Assembly: GCA_963693365.1 (NCBI GenBank)
Contig: CAVNZM010000001.1
Span: 806,001 to 870,000 of the forward strand
Reading direction: 5' to 3'
DNA from: Amoebidium appalachense
Taxonomy: Eukaryota > Ichthyosporea
DNA: 64,000 nt
In this document: positions 23,647 through 35,261 of the stretch, piece after piece
Layout: each line of letters begins with the position of its first letter
How positions within the stretch are numbered: the stretch's first letter is position 1
Made by a program: the position numbers and the translations under genes
The notes under the pieces: model-generated
The model's database searches: none
What the model was told of the DNA's origin: nothing
What the model saw: only the letters and a program-made list of their open reading frames with translations

Positions 23647-24580
23647 TGTTATAATACGTAGTATTTACATATTGTAAGATCTTCTCAGTTCGTGTTATGT
23701 TTTCATTCATTTACTTAATGAAAAAGATGTGCTCCTTGTACGTAAATTATGACATCGATCTCCAGTGTATTTGAGTACTTGTAATCGTGTTGTGTCGGCT
23801 ATATTCGTGTGTTTAGATATCGATTACAGCAACTGATTATAGGTACACGAGTCTACCCAGTGAGGGAGAAACGTGTACATGTTATGTGTACATGAATATC
23901 TTCGGTTATAACTGTGTTTTGCTGTTCGTGTTTTCTGTCCTGCTTTCTTTTCTTTTTTCCTCTTTCTTCTTCTTTCTTTTCTCTTTCTTTCTTCTCTTGT
24001 TTCCTTTCACATAATTATATTTCTCTCTCACTAATATACGTTGAGTAGATTTATATTACTCGTTATGTTTTGATTGGTAGAAAAACACTTAGGCTACACT
24101 TTAGCTTGTCAGGTATGATTCATAGCTTAGTCAAACACTTTTGTTTTGTGTGTTGCCGTACTATATCCAATCAGTGGACTTAGTCAGAAAATGTCTGAGT
24201 CTTTGTAGCCGATGATAGGTTAGAAACATCACCTCTTTCCTCGTTACTCTTCACCTCTTTTCTTTCTTATAGCTGTGACCTATGGTGTGCGTTCCTGTGT
24301 CTCCGGATCTATCCGGGAAATAATCAGTTAATTGTGATTGGTTATTTTAGACATAGATCTGATTTCCGACTGGTCGGAAATCATGTATGGATTTAACTTA
24401 AGGGAATTTCAGGTATTTATTAGCGATCAAAATAAATTGAGTTCAGTCGTGTCTAAACATTGATGTCTGTTGTGTACACTTCTCCGATCCTTCCGTGTTT
24501 TGTTGTTGTGTGTCTGTGGTGTTTTCACACTGCACCACTGTGTCTCTGCTTTCATCCCAAAATACTTATACAATTTAACA
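23647..24580 (+). repeat. Copia family 1 LTR (5' LTR)
   Basis: 934 bp, TGTTATAATACG to TTTAACA. It contains a 24-nt palindrome (TGATTTCCGAC arms, near 24358-24382) and an AATAAA near 24431. Followed directly by the primer-binding site. Confidence 0.88.
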
Positions 24581-24610
24581 GGTTATGGGCCCAGCACGCT
24601 TCCACTGCGC
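24581..24610 (+). promoter_or_regulatory. Primer-binding site for initiator tRNA-Met half-molecule
   Basis: Begins GGTTATGGGCCCAGCACGC directly after the LTR. It is complementary to the anticodon stem-loop and 5' half of eukaryotic initiator tRNA-Met rather than its 3' end. Drosophila copia is known to prime in this way from a cleaved tRNA half. The match to animal-type iMet was made from memory and extends about 30 nt. Confidence 0.75.
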
Positions 24611-24640
24611 ACATCTAGAACTCGCGCTCGTTTTTCAATC

Positions 24641-27600
24641 ATGGATCCAAACAAAACTGGCGTAAACAAAATCACCATGTGGAAAGGTGAAGGGAAGACT
24701 GGTCCCGATAGCAAAACCACCTATTTTCAATGGGAAATCATTTTTCTCGGCATGATGACCGGCACTAAAGGTGTCCGACTCGTGGATGTTGTACTTGCTG
24801 ACAACTACGTCCCCCCTACCACCGTCGCGGTTGACGGTGAACCCCCCTTCTATGGCTACGGCACTACCGCGGAACTCAAGGAGGCCCGCAATTGCCTCCT
24901 GCTCCATATGATACAGAACATCGACCCTTCCGTCCTCACCACCGTTGCCCAGTACCGTATTGGCATGGACCCTGAACGGGCCATGTGGAAATTCCGTCAA
25001 CACTATCTCCAAGGCAAACCCGATCAGATCCGCATCCTTCACCGTCAGTGGGATGCCTGTGCCCTTCAGCCCGGTGAATCATTCACCACCTACCTGAGCC
25101 GTCTGCAGACCATCGTGAACCAGCTCCAGTCCCTCCAAGATGAGTCCATTCACTTCACTCGTCTAGCTGAGAAGTTCTTCAATGAACTCACCACCAGAGA
25201 CGACCTCACCCCTGAGTTCAACCGCCTTATCGAAGACTATCACTTCGGTGATAAGCTATTCCCCGACTTCGAGTCCCTCCACAACCACGTCAAGGGCATC
25301 GAGTTACGTCAAGACCTCAAGATGCAACTCCGGAGCAACCGTGCCCACCGTGCCCCCAAGTCCAGCATGGCATTAAATGCCAGTGCTCCCCCCCGTGATC
25401 TTCCTCGCCGTGACTTACGCAACCGACTTGACCGTACCCCCGGTACGGACCTCCGAACTCGTCTCTCCCGTCAGCACACCCGCTCCCGTTCCCCCCACCG
25501 GCCTGCCTTCCGGTCCACGTCTCGTTCCCCCAGCCGTTCCCGTTTCTCGGGTTCCCGTCGTTCTGATTCCCCGGCTCGTTCTAACACCCCGTCCGTGAAA
25601 GCATGCTCCTACTGCCACGAGCCTGATCACACGATCATCGATTGCCCTGAGCCGAAATGCCGTATGTCCAGACACAACCGTTCCCGTCAAGGCAGTGAGA
25701 AATCTGTCTCCTTTGCTTTCTCGGCATACAATGCTAGCTCCGTCCCCGTGTCCTCCGACCCTGCCTGGGATTCCGGGTGCAACATGACTGTCTGCCCCAC
25801 CCGTGAGTTCTTCCATGATCTCACTCCCCTTCCGACACCGACTCCCGTTGCTGCCTTCAATGGCACCCCCGTCTTGGCCACTCACACTGGCCATATCGTC
25901 ATCAACACCACCACCGACCATGGCACTGCCACCCTTACCATTGAAGCCTACTACACTCCGTCTGGCCAAGCCTTCCTCATTTCAACATCCCAAGCTGCTG
26001 CCGAATACATCAAGGGTGATTTGAACGATGCCTCCACTCCGTCATTCCTCTTCGACCGACTTACCGGCCGTCATCTCGTCAACCTCCGTCTACACAACGG
26101 TCTGTATTACTTCAAGGACTACACCATTCAACCACCCACTCGTCCTGTGGCTCTGGCTGCCACTACCAGTGTTAACCCATCCATCTGGCACCATCGTCTG
26201 GGGCACCGTGCTATGACCAGCATCAAGGACATGGTGAAACACGACCTTGTTATTGGTCTCCCCTCCTCTGTCCTCGACTGTGATGTTCCTGATTGTCATG
26301 GCTGCATTATGGGTAAAACCACCAAGGCTCCGTTCAAGGGTGACCGTCCTCACTCCAACATCCCCGGTCATGAATGGCATTGGGATTTTTTTGAGCCTAC
26401 CACAACATCGTACGGAGGTTCCAAGGTTGCTCTCGTTACTGTCTGCCGTGCCTCTGGCCTCGTCAAGATCTACCCGATGGCCGACCGTACCACCACCCTG
26501 GACATTCTCACAGCTCACACCAACCTCGTTGCCACCCATGCCCCCTCCAAAGTTGGTATTTACCACTTCGACTCCGGCTCTGAGTTCACCTCCAAGGCTA
26601 CCCGTGCTTTTTGCCTCTCCCAGGGCATCAAGGCCAGCTATGCTCCGGTGGACTGCCCTCAACTGAACGGCTATGTTGAACGTCGTATGCGGTTCCTCCA
26701 AGAGATTGTCCGTTGCCTCCTCCATCAAGTCCAAGATCAGTCTCTGTCCCCCAAACTGTGGGCTGAGGCCCTCCAACATGCCGCCTACATCATCAACGTC
26801 ACCCCGTCCACGACTGCCAATGGTCATACACCATTCGAGGTTTTCTACGGTGTCAAGCCCGACATCTCCGAGCTCAAAGTGTTCGGTTGCCCTGCCTACA
26901 CTCACGTGCCAGCTTCTAAACGGAACAAGCTGGCCCCCACCGTCAACCTCGGCATGTATATCGGCTATGATCTTCAATCACACTGCCACCGGATCTTCAA
27001 TCCCACCACCCATCGTGTCGGCCTCTTCCGTGATGTGATTTTCGACGAATCAGCTTATCTCCCGTCCGACATTCCATCAACATTTCCGACCCCCGACACC
27101 ACTGCTACCTCGACCACCCCACCCCCCACACTTGACACTGAAGATGATGTTTGTCTGGTGTACTCTGGCCCCCCTCCTGCCATTGTAGTTCCCCCGACAC
27201 CCCCCCCCACCGGCCCCCCTGCCCCCGTGCCCGTCCAGCCTGCCGACCCTCATCCTGCCCCTGGCAACGTCACACCCATCCGCCCCGGCTCCCCCGACAA
27301 CTTCCACTCGGCCCCGTCCAGCCCGGAGGTTGCCCCCCCTGCACTTCCGAACTTCCAAGTTCCCCCCCCCACCGTCTCCACCTACCCCGGTTCCTGCACC
27401 CCGTCGTTCTGCCCGTCTACAGGGCAAGGTTGGACTTCAAGCCACCACCACCCTCCCAGTCCCCCCCGGCCCCCCCATCAACATCGACCAACTACCCAAA
27501 CTTGTCCGTCAACTGTGTTCCGGACCCAATGGTGACCAGGTCAAGTCAGCCCTGACTGCTGAATATCAAGCCTTCGTCGACAAAGACATCTTTGAACTTG

Positions 27601-27687
27601 TTGACCCTCCCCCTGGTGCTAACATCGTCGGCTTCAAGTGGATTGTCTCCGAGAAAACTCTCAACTCGGCTGGTGACACCAAGATCA
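24641..27687 (+). pseudogene. gag-pol: Copia family 1 gag-pol, truncated and frameshifted
   Basis: Start MDPNKTGVNK at 24641. In order: gag with an Arg/Ser-rich segment, CCHC knuckle (CSYCHEPDHTIIDC), protease (AWDSGCNM), pre-integrase (WHHRLGHRA), integrase (HWDFFEP, FDSGSEFTSK, YVERRM), then the Pro-rich linker. In the linker the frame shifts within C runs between about 27180 and 27370. The correct frame resumes at RRSARLQGKVGLQ and runs to WIVSEKTLNSAGDTKI, where the element ends. Closely similar to the intact 1471-residue protein at 53429-57844; a two-residue deletion (HY) near 26168 is also visible. Confidence 0.9.
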
Positions 27688-27692
27688 GTGCC

Positions 27693-28408
27693 TCCATGGC
27701 GATGGAGTCGAATTCGATACCGATGAAGATGACACGGGTAGCCGGGCCCTGCATCTTGTCTTCGGAGATGGCAATGTGCAGCTCTCGGCAGAGTTGCAGG
27801 AAGGTGGATAGGTGACGTTGGCACTGCTGGTGTGTGGGGGCGACTATAATCCAGTCGTCTACGTAGTGGCGGATGAGGGTAATACCGTGCTGGTGTGCCA
27901 GCCACTGTAGGGTGGCCGCGATCCGTTCCCAGATGGCTGGGCTAGATTTCAGGCCGAAGGGCAGTCTGGTTTCAACGTAAAAATGCCCCAGCCATTTGAA
28001 TGCCATTAAGTGATGGTCTTCTGGTCGGATGGGCATGTGCCGGGAGGCAGCCTGCACATCTGCCACGGCCATGTAGCAGCCGGGGCCTGCGTCGAGAATG
28101 AGCTGGGTGACGTCCCGGGCGCGAATGTACTGAAGTTCGTCGGGGTAGGTGATGCTGTCATTGACACTGCTACCCCGGGGCCAGGAGAGGTGGTGGATTC
28201 GACGGTACTTGGGGGGGTTCCCTTTCTTGGTAACGGCGCCGATGGGGGAGGAACGGTGGACCGGAAATTCGTCAAAGAATTGGGCCGGGGAGAGGGGGCC
28301 GCGCAGGTGGCCGAGGGCGACTTCTTTGGCAATATCCGCCGTGATAGCGGAAGCTGCCTCCGGGGTGGTGGGTAGGTTGGGGCCCACCCGAGAGGTGGAG
28401 GGGCCGCG
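27693..28408 (-). pseudogene. pol: PAT-like pol, RT domain
   Basis: Reverse transcriptase of the DIRS order: GPLSPAQFFDEFPVHRSSPIGAVTKKG, KYRRIHHLSWPRGSSVNDS, motif A in MAVADVQAASRHMPI, RLPFGLKSSPAIWE, and the catalytic box HYVDDWIIV. The upstream part of the domain (PLPQHHIDTSRLRELLASY.. to ..VDIG) lies beyond the solo LTR at 29354-29545. The downstream connection is at 22875-23641. The domain itself has no stop or frameshift. Confidence 0.85.
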
Positions 28409-29353
28409 ATAGCTGTTAAATTGTATAAGTATTTTGGGATGAAAGCAGAGACACAGTGGTGCAGTGTGAAAACACCACAGACACACAACAACAAAACACG
28501 GAAGGATCGGAGAAGTGTACACAACAGACATCAATGTTTAGACACGACTGAACTCAATTTATTTTGATCGCTAATAAATACCTGAAATTCCCTTAAGTTA
28601 AATCCATACATGATTTCCGACCAGTCGGAAATCAGATCTATGTCTAAAATAACCAATCACAATTAACTGATTATTTCCCGGATAGATCCGGAGACACAGG
28701 AACGCACACCATAGGTCACAGCTATAAGAAAGAAAAGAGGTGAAGAGTAACGAGGAAAGAGGTGTCAGTTTCTAACCTATCATCGGCTACAAAGACTCAG
28801 ACATTTTCTGACTAAGTCCACTGATTGGATATAGTACGGCAACACACAAAACAAAAGTGTTTGACTAAGCTATGAATCATACCTGACAAGCTAAAGTGTA
28901 GCCTAAGTGTTTTTCTACCAATCAAAACATAACGAGTAATATAAATCTACTCAACGTATATTAGTGAGAGAGAAATATAATTATGTGAAAGGAAACAAGA
29001 GAAGAAAGAAAGAGAAAAGAAAGAAGAAGAAAGAGGAAAAAAGAAAAGAAAGCAGGACAGAAAACACGAACAGCAAAACACAGTTATAACCGAAGATATT
29101 CATGTACACATAACATGTACACGTTTCTCCCTCACTGGGTAGACTCGTGTACCTATAATCAGTTGCTGTAATCGATATCTAAACACACGAATATAGCCGA
29201 CACAACACGATTACAAGTACTCAAATACACTGGAGATCGATGTCATAATTTACGTACAAGGAGCACATCTTTTTCATTAAGTAAATGAATGAAAACATAA
29301 CACGAACTGAGAAGATCTTACAATATGTAAATACTACGTATTATAACAATAGC
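28409..29353 (-). repeat. Solo LTR of copia family 1 with TSD ATAGC
   Basis: LTR at 28414-29348 (935 bp, minus orientation), flanked on both sides by ATAGC (28409-28413 and 29349-29353). Removing the LTR and one duplication restores the PAT-like RT frame (VDIG-YRGPSTSR). A solo LTR left by LTR-LTR recombination. Confidence 0.92.
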
Positions 29354-29543
29354 CGATGTCGACACCGAATTCGACATCGTGGAGGAGTTGTGCGGCGAAT
29401 GATTGGTCTGGGTAGGAGGCCAGCAGTTCCCGGAGGCGGGAGGTGTCAATGTGGTGCTGGGGCAGCGGGCGGGCCTCCGGGTCTGAGCCTCGGGGGAAGG
29501 GGTGGTTAGCAAGGGTGGGGCACCCTCGGGGAGATCCCGGCAG

Positions 29544-29545
<2 letters not shown>
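29354..29545 (-). pseudogene. pol: PAT-like pol, N-terminal part
   Basis: Minus-strand frame PLPQHHIDTSRLRELLASY, QSFAAQLLHDVEFGVDIG, the region just before the RT fingers in DIRS-type pols. It continues across the solo LTR into 28408. A G run of over 30 (29545-29577) precedes it. Confidence 0.7.
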
Positions 29546-29581
<36 letters not shown>

Positions 29582-29978
29582 CTGGGCCCCGGGGGGGTTA
29601 GAGTAGGGCAGCTGGGCCCGAGTGAGGGTTGGCAGGGAGGGCAGCGGGGCCCTGTGCAGGGAATGTGCCCGAGCACGCGGGGGTGTGGGCGGACACAGAG
29701 GTAGAAGAAGGGGGGGGAGGGAGTGCTAGGTGAGTGTAAGGGGGGGGGGAGGCTCGTGGGATGGGGGGGGGGGGGGGGAGTAAAATTATGTGCAGTGGCC
29801 AGAATAAACGTCTTTGTGTAGGGACATTTATTCTTGACGCGCGCGGGCGCCGTAGTTGGCCTGCGAAATTTTGTACTCAGCCCTATTGGCCCGTTCTCCC
29901 GAGCTCCGTTTCCCTGTACTCGTGTGTCCTAGCTCCTAACCCCTATGTTCTAGCTGTGTGTGTGGGTGTGCGCGTAGA

Positions 29979-31143
29979 CTAGGCATTGTGCTTGCAGTCT
30001 TTGCGGGGGTGTGTGCCAGAGCAGAGCGGGCACACGTGGGAGAAGGGGCAGGGCTGCTTAGCGCAGGACCGACCGTTAATTTGGAAATTCCTGCAGTGCG
30101 TCGCGGGTAGATCCACGGGTCGGGCCGGTTTTGCCGGGCCGGGTTGCGGGCCAGGGCGGTTAGGGGTTTGACCCCCGCCGGGCTTGTGGGGCGGTTTAAA
30201 GCCGTCAAGACCACAGCCGGGCTTGGGGTACATGGGGCAGGCCGCGCTGGGGTGGTCGGGGGAAGCCACAGCGCTGACATGCGTCTGGGATGAGCAGAGT
30301 GGGTGGCAGGAGGAGATCCTGGTGGAGTTGGGCGAGCAGGTTGGGACATTCGATCGGAGCCCGACCCTGCTGGTGGGCAACGGTTCCGGGCGTATACGTC
30401 ATAGTTGTGGATCTGGGCCCACGGGTATCGGGTGCTGAGGCGAGTGACGTGCTGAGTCCAAAGTACGTCTTTGTCCGTGGGGAGGCCGAGGTGGTGCTTG
30501 GCGGCCATGTAATGGGTCCAAGCTTGGATCCAAATGACGAGTGAACGCAGGGGAACGGGTTTGTCTTGGCGAAAAGTCTCGATGCTGCCGTCGTCGGCCA
30601 TGCGCAGATGCTGACCTTTCTTGGATGGGGCCAGGAGGGCGGCGGGGGTGAACTTATACAGGTCGACGAAACGATTGGCGCGCAAATCTGCCAGCACATC
30701 CGCGGGGGGAAGCGGGAGTGTGCCCGGCTGAATGTCGCCAGTGTTCTCACCTGTGATGGGGGGCGCGGGCAGGGCAGGTAGGTCTAGGTCAGGGCCGAGA
30801 TGCAGCCCCGGGGAAATCTCCCCGGGTGCGGAGGGCGCGGCGGGGGGCGCGGGAGGGTCGCGGTTGGTGAGAGCAGCCAGGACGCCAGCCATCTGGGTGC
30901 TGATGGCGGTGAGGGCGGCAAGGACGGCGTCTTGAGAAGTCATCTGCGGGGACGGCGGGGCCTGAGGGGGGACTTCAGGAGGGGAGGGGAGACTAGCCGG
31001 CGGGTCCGGGTCCGTGGTGGTATGGGCCGCTGGAGGCGCGTCAGTGTCCGCGGGAGCGTTGGTCAGCCTGTGGCGGAGGTCGCTGCGGGTCAGGCGCTTG
31101 GGTGCCGCGGCAGGGGCGGTGGCTGAGGCCTGGCGCTTTTTCG
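29979..31143 (-). pseudogene. gag: Gag (ORF1) of PAT-like copy 2, frameshifted
   Basis: Start MPPKKRQASAT. Same organisation as in copy 1, with the C-terminal CCCH finger (CRNFQINGRSC..C..H) and CPLCSGTHPRKDC. The frame is lost near 30385 (an extra C in GGTTCCGGG) and again near 30262 (an extra G), with the C-terminal knuckles readable in the frame ending at 29979. Intact up to DVYAR. Confidence 0.82.
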
Positions 31144-31180
31144 GCGGCATGCTGACCGGCGTACGGAAAGATAGGGAGAG

Positions 31181-31516
31181 TGAAAAAGAAAATATAGCTG
31201 TAAAGCTGTAGGTGCTAAACACAGAAGATGTGTTGTTGCTTGCTGATCTGCTAAAAACTGTCGTGCTTTTATACCTAAGGCTACCGAACTGAGCCAATCA
31301 AAACCGATCTAGTGTTATGTGAAATCTTATCCTGAGCCAATCAAACTCGGTCTAGTGATCTGTGGAATCTGATGTTTTGATCGGCTAATGGGTGCCCGTA
31401 TGCGGGCAGCCGAACGCGAACTGCTAAGACATGAAACGAAGTCTGTTGATATCGGACACCCATCCTACGTGTTTACCCAGAAAAATATTTATGTCAATAA
31501 TTTCCACAAAAAAACC
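31181..31516 (-). repeat. PAT-like copy 2, A1 repeat (outer 5' end)
   Basis: 336 bp matching A2 in direct orientation. Outer boundary at ..AAAACC (31516), followed by unrelated TGATTGGC. It carries CCAAT-type motifs upstream of gag. Confidence 0.82.
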
Positions 31517-31573
31517 TGATTGGCTTGAGAAACACATCACTATAAAATTATAGCGCACGCGCACACACACACA

Positions 31574-31642
<69 letters not shown>

Positions 31643-31678
31643 CCAGCTGATACCGAGTGTCCCAGGGGAGCCCCTTTG

Positions 31679-31712
<34 letters not shown>

Positions 31713-32231
31713 GGGGAACCCCAACTAATTGATTTCTCCTTGTAGTCTTTATGGTGTCTCGTAGAGAAAGTAAACCCTGATATATAGTCATCACCCGACA
31801 TGAATGTACGTGATCATGATATACCGCTGAGGGGATATTCCGAGCAAAACCCCCCCCCATACCTGAGACTGGTTTCTCTTTGCCTCGAGTGAACAGCGTA
31901 AACCCCCAGAACATGATAGAAAAACTCCAAACAGAAAATACCCAACTCAAGCTCACCATTGATTCACTCACAGCCCAGCTAAACATTAGTGGATCGCAAA
32001 ACCCCAAAACTCACGAGCAAACATCTCGCGATGGAGACATTTCCATCCCAACACAAAACAACACAGGACCGGAAGCACAGCTCCCGACGTGTGCGTGCAC
32101 GCGCAAGCAGGTGCATACGCTTGCTCACGCACACAAACCCACACACGCTCTCTCTCAGACTGGCTTGTCACGGGGAGACACACACACGATGATTTTTTTT
32201 TTTTTTTTTTTTTAATCTTGTATGTACTGAT
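31517..32231. repeat. CA microsatellite, A and T runs, otherwise unassigned
   Basis: (CA)n at 31559-31642, an A run of about 33 at 31679-31711 and a T run at 32195-32213. Between them (31880-32190) a short frame has no recognisable motif. Confidence 0.6.
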
Positions 32232-32866
32232 GTAGGGAACCAAGAAAACTCAGGCTGCTAATATCTGCCAGATGCTTTTGTTTATTCAAGTTGTGCAACC
32301 CGGGAGGTCAAAGCCTTGCCCCCTCCTCCCCCCTCCCCCCCCCCCCCCCCCCCCCCCACCTCCTCTGTTATCTTAATTTTCCTCCAGCCTCGGTAGAGAC
32401 TCTAGAATCTTAATTTATTTTAAAAAATCTAGACGCTAGAACCTTATGGTGAATTATCATAATTGTGAACCACCCCTGTACATCGAGAGCGAAAAGGTAC
32501 ATGGATTATGCATTATAGCTATAATTTTTTTGCGTGATAATTATGTAAATAGTGTTTTCTTCAAACCTTCCGTACAGAAAAAACAAAACTCCACAGGTTC
32601 AGCGTCAGCGACCGAAAAACCAACTGCACCATGGTACGTTTTAGTACTAGGGGCACGAGGTAGAGAGACACACACAGAGAGGAATGCACGGCAGGAGGCG
32701 AGAGAGAGAGAGCGATACGGTAAAAACGAGGAGAGAACACAACCAAATAAACAGAATCAAGTTAAAACTTCAAAGCTCTTGCTAGCACTTGTACTTACGT
32801 ACTCCAACAAATATCGATGTCCGCCCTGGTCTTACCTCCCTCTCCTCCCTTAAGGGTGGGAGTCAG
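32232..32866 (-). repeat. LTR-like copia remnant related to family 3
   Basis: The right part (AAACTTCAAAGCTCTTGC..GTACTCCAACA, ending near 32812) resembles the end of the family 3 LTR (12740-12797), with a (GA)n stretch at 32700-32711. The left limit is uncertain. A C run lies at 32326-32357. 32813-32866 may be the 3' leader of the next family 2 LTR. Confidence 0.35.
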
Positions 32867-32975
32867 TGTCATCTTCCCATGATTAACGGCAAGACTTAGA
32901 AGTTAAGTTTTCATTTGTTTATTAGTTTGTTGTAGTTTGTTTCCTTTTCCCTTTTCCTTTCTTCCTTTCTTTCTT
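32867..32975 (+). repeat. Copia family 2 LTR, 5' fragment
   Basis: Begins TGTCATCTTCCCATGATT as at 33658 and 41470. It stops after about 109 bp inside the CTTT-rich tract, where a family 1 LTR begins. Confidence 0.7.
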
Positions 32976-33657
32976 TGTAAAATTATATAAGTATTTGGGA
33001 CGTAAGCAGAGACACAGTGGTGCAGTGTGAAAACACCACAAACACACAACAACAAAACACGGAACGATCGGAGCAGTGTACACAACATACATCAATGTTG
33101 AGACACGACTGAACTCAATTTATTTTGATCTCGAATAAATACCTGAATTTCCCTTAAGTCAGATCTGTCTCTAATAGAAACCAATCACTAAGAACCAATT
33201 GCTTTCAGAGAGATCTGGTACGCGGATACGTATACGATAGGGTCAGACACTAGTTAAGATCAACTCGTGTCATTATCAAGGAAGTTCTAACCTATGATAC
33301 ACTGCAAAGACTCAGACATACAACACTTAACCTTGATGATTGGTTAAAGCTCGGCAACACATGAAAACTAAAGTAAATTAATGAAGTCTGATCACACATG
33401 TCAACCTAAGTGTAGCCTAAGTGTGTTACCGTCCAATCAACACATATTAAGTAACACAAATCTACCTAACATATAGTAGTAGAAAAGAAATACGATTAAA
33501 CACATGAAGACAAGGAGAGAAAGAAAAGAAAATAAGGAAGGAGAAAGAGAAAGGAGAAGAGAGCACAGATCAACAAACAAGATAGTAATAGTATAATTAT
33601 AACTAGAGATATTTATGTATACACGAACATGTACACGTCTCTCCCTGAGTGGGTGGA
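32976..33657 (-). repeat. Copia family 1 LTR, truncated
   Basis: Starts TGTAAAATTATATAAG (the same subtype as 35262) and breaks off at GGGTGGA, missing the outer ~240 bp. About 38 bp that contain the LTR palindrome in all other copies are missing here (CCTTAAGTCAGATCTG). Confidence 0.75.
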
Positions 33658-34417
33658 TGTCATCTTCCCATGATTATCGGCAAGACTTAGAAGTTGAGTT
33701 TCATATATGTTTATTAGTTGTTGTAGTTTGTTTCCTCTTCCTTTCTTCCTTTCTTTCTTTCCTTTCTGTTTCCGTGTGCACCGATATCTTAGATCTGTGT
33801 ACACATTGAGATATTTAGCCCGCGCACACGTATTGTCATTTGTGTCAATATCTAAATATGTCGTCCAATCAGATCTCGTTGTATTTTTCCAAATATAGTA
33901 ACTTATATTCCTCATTAATTCCTTTCGCCATTCCTTTCCCTTCTTTTCTCACGACGTAGCATTGCTCTATGTTCCCCAACTATTAGGAATACTTATATTT
34001 AGACGTGTTATGTTGAGAACATGTATAAATGTATGATGTGAACTAATAGTTACATAAGTGGTTTCATTTTGTTAAACGTTTCCGTGCTTTTATTAGAAGA
34101 TTACTTTCATTAGAGGATTGCGTTGTATCTTCTATGTGTCGACCGACATTTCGATCGATATATTTCACACTCATAGTTTTCGTCTTTCTGATTGGAAAAT
34201 AGAATTTTCGTTCTTTTGATTGGTTTATCGATTTCACATTCCTGGGTATAAAAGGAACTTCATCTTGAAATAAATATCAAGCAGTCGTATTCTTTTCCTA
34301 TGGTTCCAGAAATCGTTCCACCTCTCCGGTTGTGTTTCTCCTGTGTGTCTCTGTGTTGTGTATAACATAACACCCATCTGTGCTCTCTGCTTCTCCGTTT
34401 ACCCACACAAAACAACA
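33658..34417 (+). repeat. Copia family 2 LTR (5' LTR)
   Basis: 760 bp, TGTCATCTTCCC to AAAACAACA. TATAAA in GGTATAAAAGGAAC near 34246 and AATAAA near 34270. GGTTTACGGCCCC follows as the likely primer-binding site. Confidence 0.85.
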
Positions 34418-34493
34418 GGTTTACGGCCCCTTTGCACGCTAACACACAATCTCGTTACAACCGCGAAATTCCTCCGTCTTACTGCTTCAACCA

Positions 34494-35261
34494 TGACTGA
34501 CAAACCGTCGTACATCAACCTTCCACAATGGAATCCGTCCGAAAAGAGAGATGAAAAACGTCTCAACTATTTCGAGTGGGAGCCACTCATCCACCGGTTC
34601 ATAAGAACAACCATTGCCGAGAAATTCGTTGATGCCATTAAGAGGCCACAGTGGGTTGACGGCACTGAAGCCAACCAGTGGCTGGGCTACGGCACCAAGG
34701 ACTCCTACAAGAAAGCTTCCGACGTCCTCGACCAGATCCTCAACCAGTTCGTCCATCCGACCGAGCTCTACTACTTAGGCCGGATGCAAGACGGTTTTCA
34801 CGGTGGAGAAGTCTTCCACAACCTGCGTATGGCGTATGTGGCAGAGAAGGAGGCCCGAGTCACCCAGATTCAAGTCACCTACGAGGAGCTTGAACTACGA
34901 GACTACCCCAACGTCACAGCATACCTCACCCGCCTCCAACGTCTGGCTACGACACTTGCCTGCCTCGACGAGCCCGTTCAGCACAAGGATGTCGTACGCA
35001 AGTTCTTCAAGTTCACCTCCGCAAGAACACCGCCCTGGTGTGCACCGACATTGAACGTCTCTGCTCCGACTACTGGATGAACAACAAGGCCTAACCGTCC
35101 TTCAACCAGCTCATCAGTGACATCCGAGGAGCTGAAATCGGTGCCGGCCTCATCGACGCAGGCACTGGTGCAACGGTCAACAACCGTCCTCTTCGTACAC
35201 TTCAGAGCAGAGTGCTCCCCCCCGGTGACCTCCGTAACCGTATCCCTCGACGTGAGCATAC
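34494..35261 (+). pseudogene. gag: Copia family 2 gag, truncated
   Basis: MTDKPSYINLPQWNPSEKRDEKR.. Intact to about VRKFF (near 35005), then frame-shifted compared with the 42301 copy (FKFTSARTP). It is cut at 35261 by a family 1 LTR before the zinc knuckle. No pol. Confidence 0.8.

Larger units (their letters stand above)
23642..27692 (+). mobile_element. Copia family 1 element, 3'-truncated, with TSD
   Basis: Has a complete 5' LTR (23647-24580), primer-binding site, gag, protease, integrase and the start of RT, then ends at 27687 within GDTKI of RT. There is no 3' LTR. The 5 bases before the LTR (23642-23646) and the 5 after the truncated end (27688-27692) are both GTGCC, and the surrounding PAT-like pol is continuous across. 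The copia sequence ends ..GATCA, so the internal end happens to finish in CA like a real LTR. Confidence 0.85.
21111..31516 (-). mobile_element. PAT/DIRS-like retroelement, copy 2, full-length but interrupted
   Basis: In minus orientation the order is A1 (31516-31181), gag, pol (RT then RNase H), tyrosine recombinase, B1 (21760-21673), A2 (21672-21330), B2 (21198-21111). This A1-ORFs-B1-A2-B2 arrangement of split direct repeats is the hallmark of PAT-type elements within the DIRS order. Two later insertions interrupt pol: a 3'-truncated copia at 23647-27687 (TSD GTGCC) and a solo LTR at 28414-29348 (TSD ATAGC). Without them the element is about 5.4 kb. The pol reading frame joins precisely across both insertions. 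Gag is frameshifted, so this copy is inactive. Confidence 0.88.

Noticed and set aside
25415-26977. Long antisense frames opposite copia gag-pol (also 53537-57850 on the plus strand)
   Set aside because: They mirror the coding strand of clear copia proteins and show no motifs of their own; shadows caused by codon bias.
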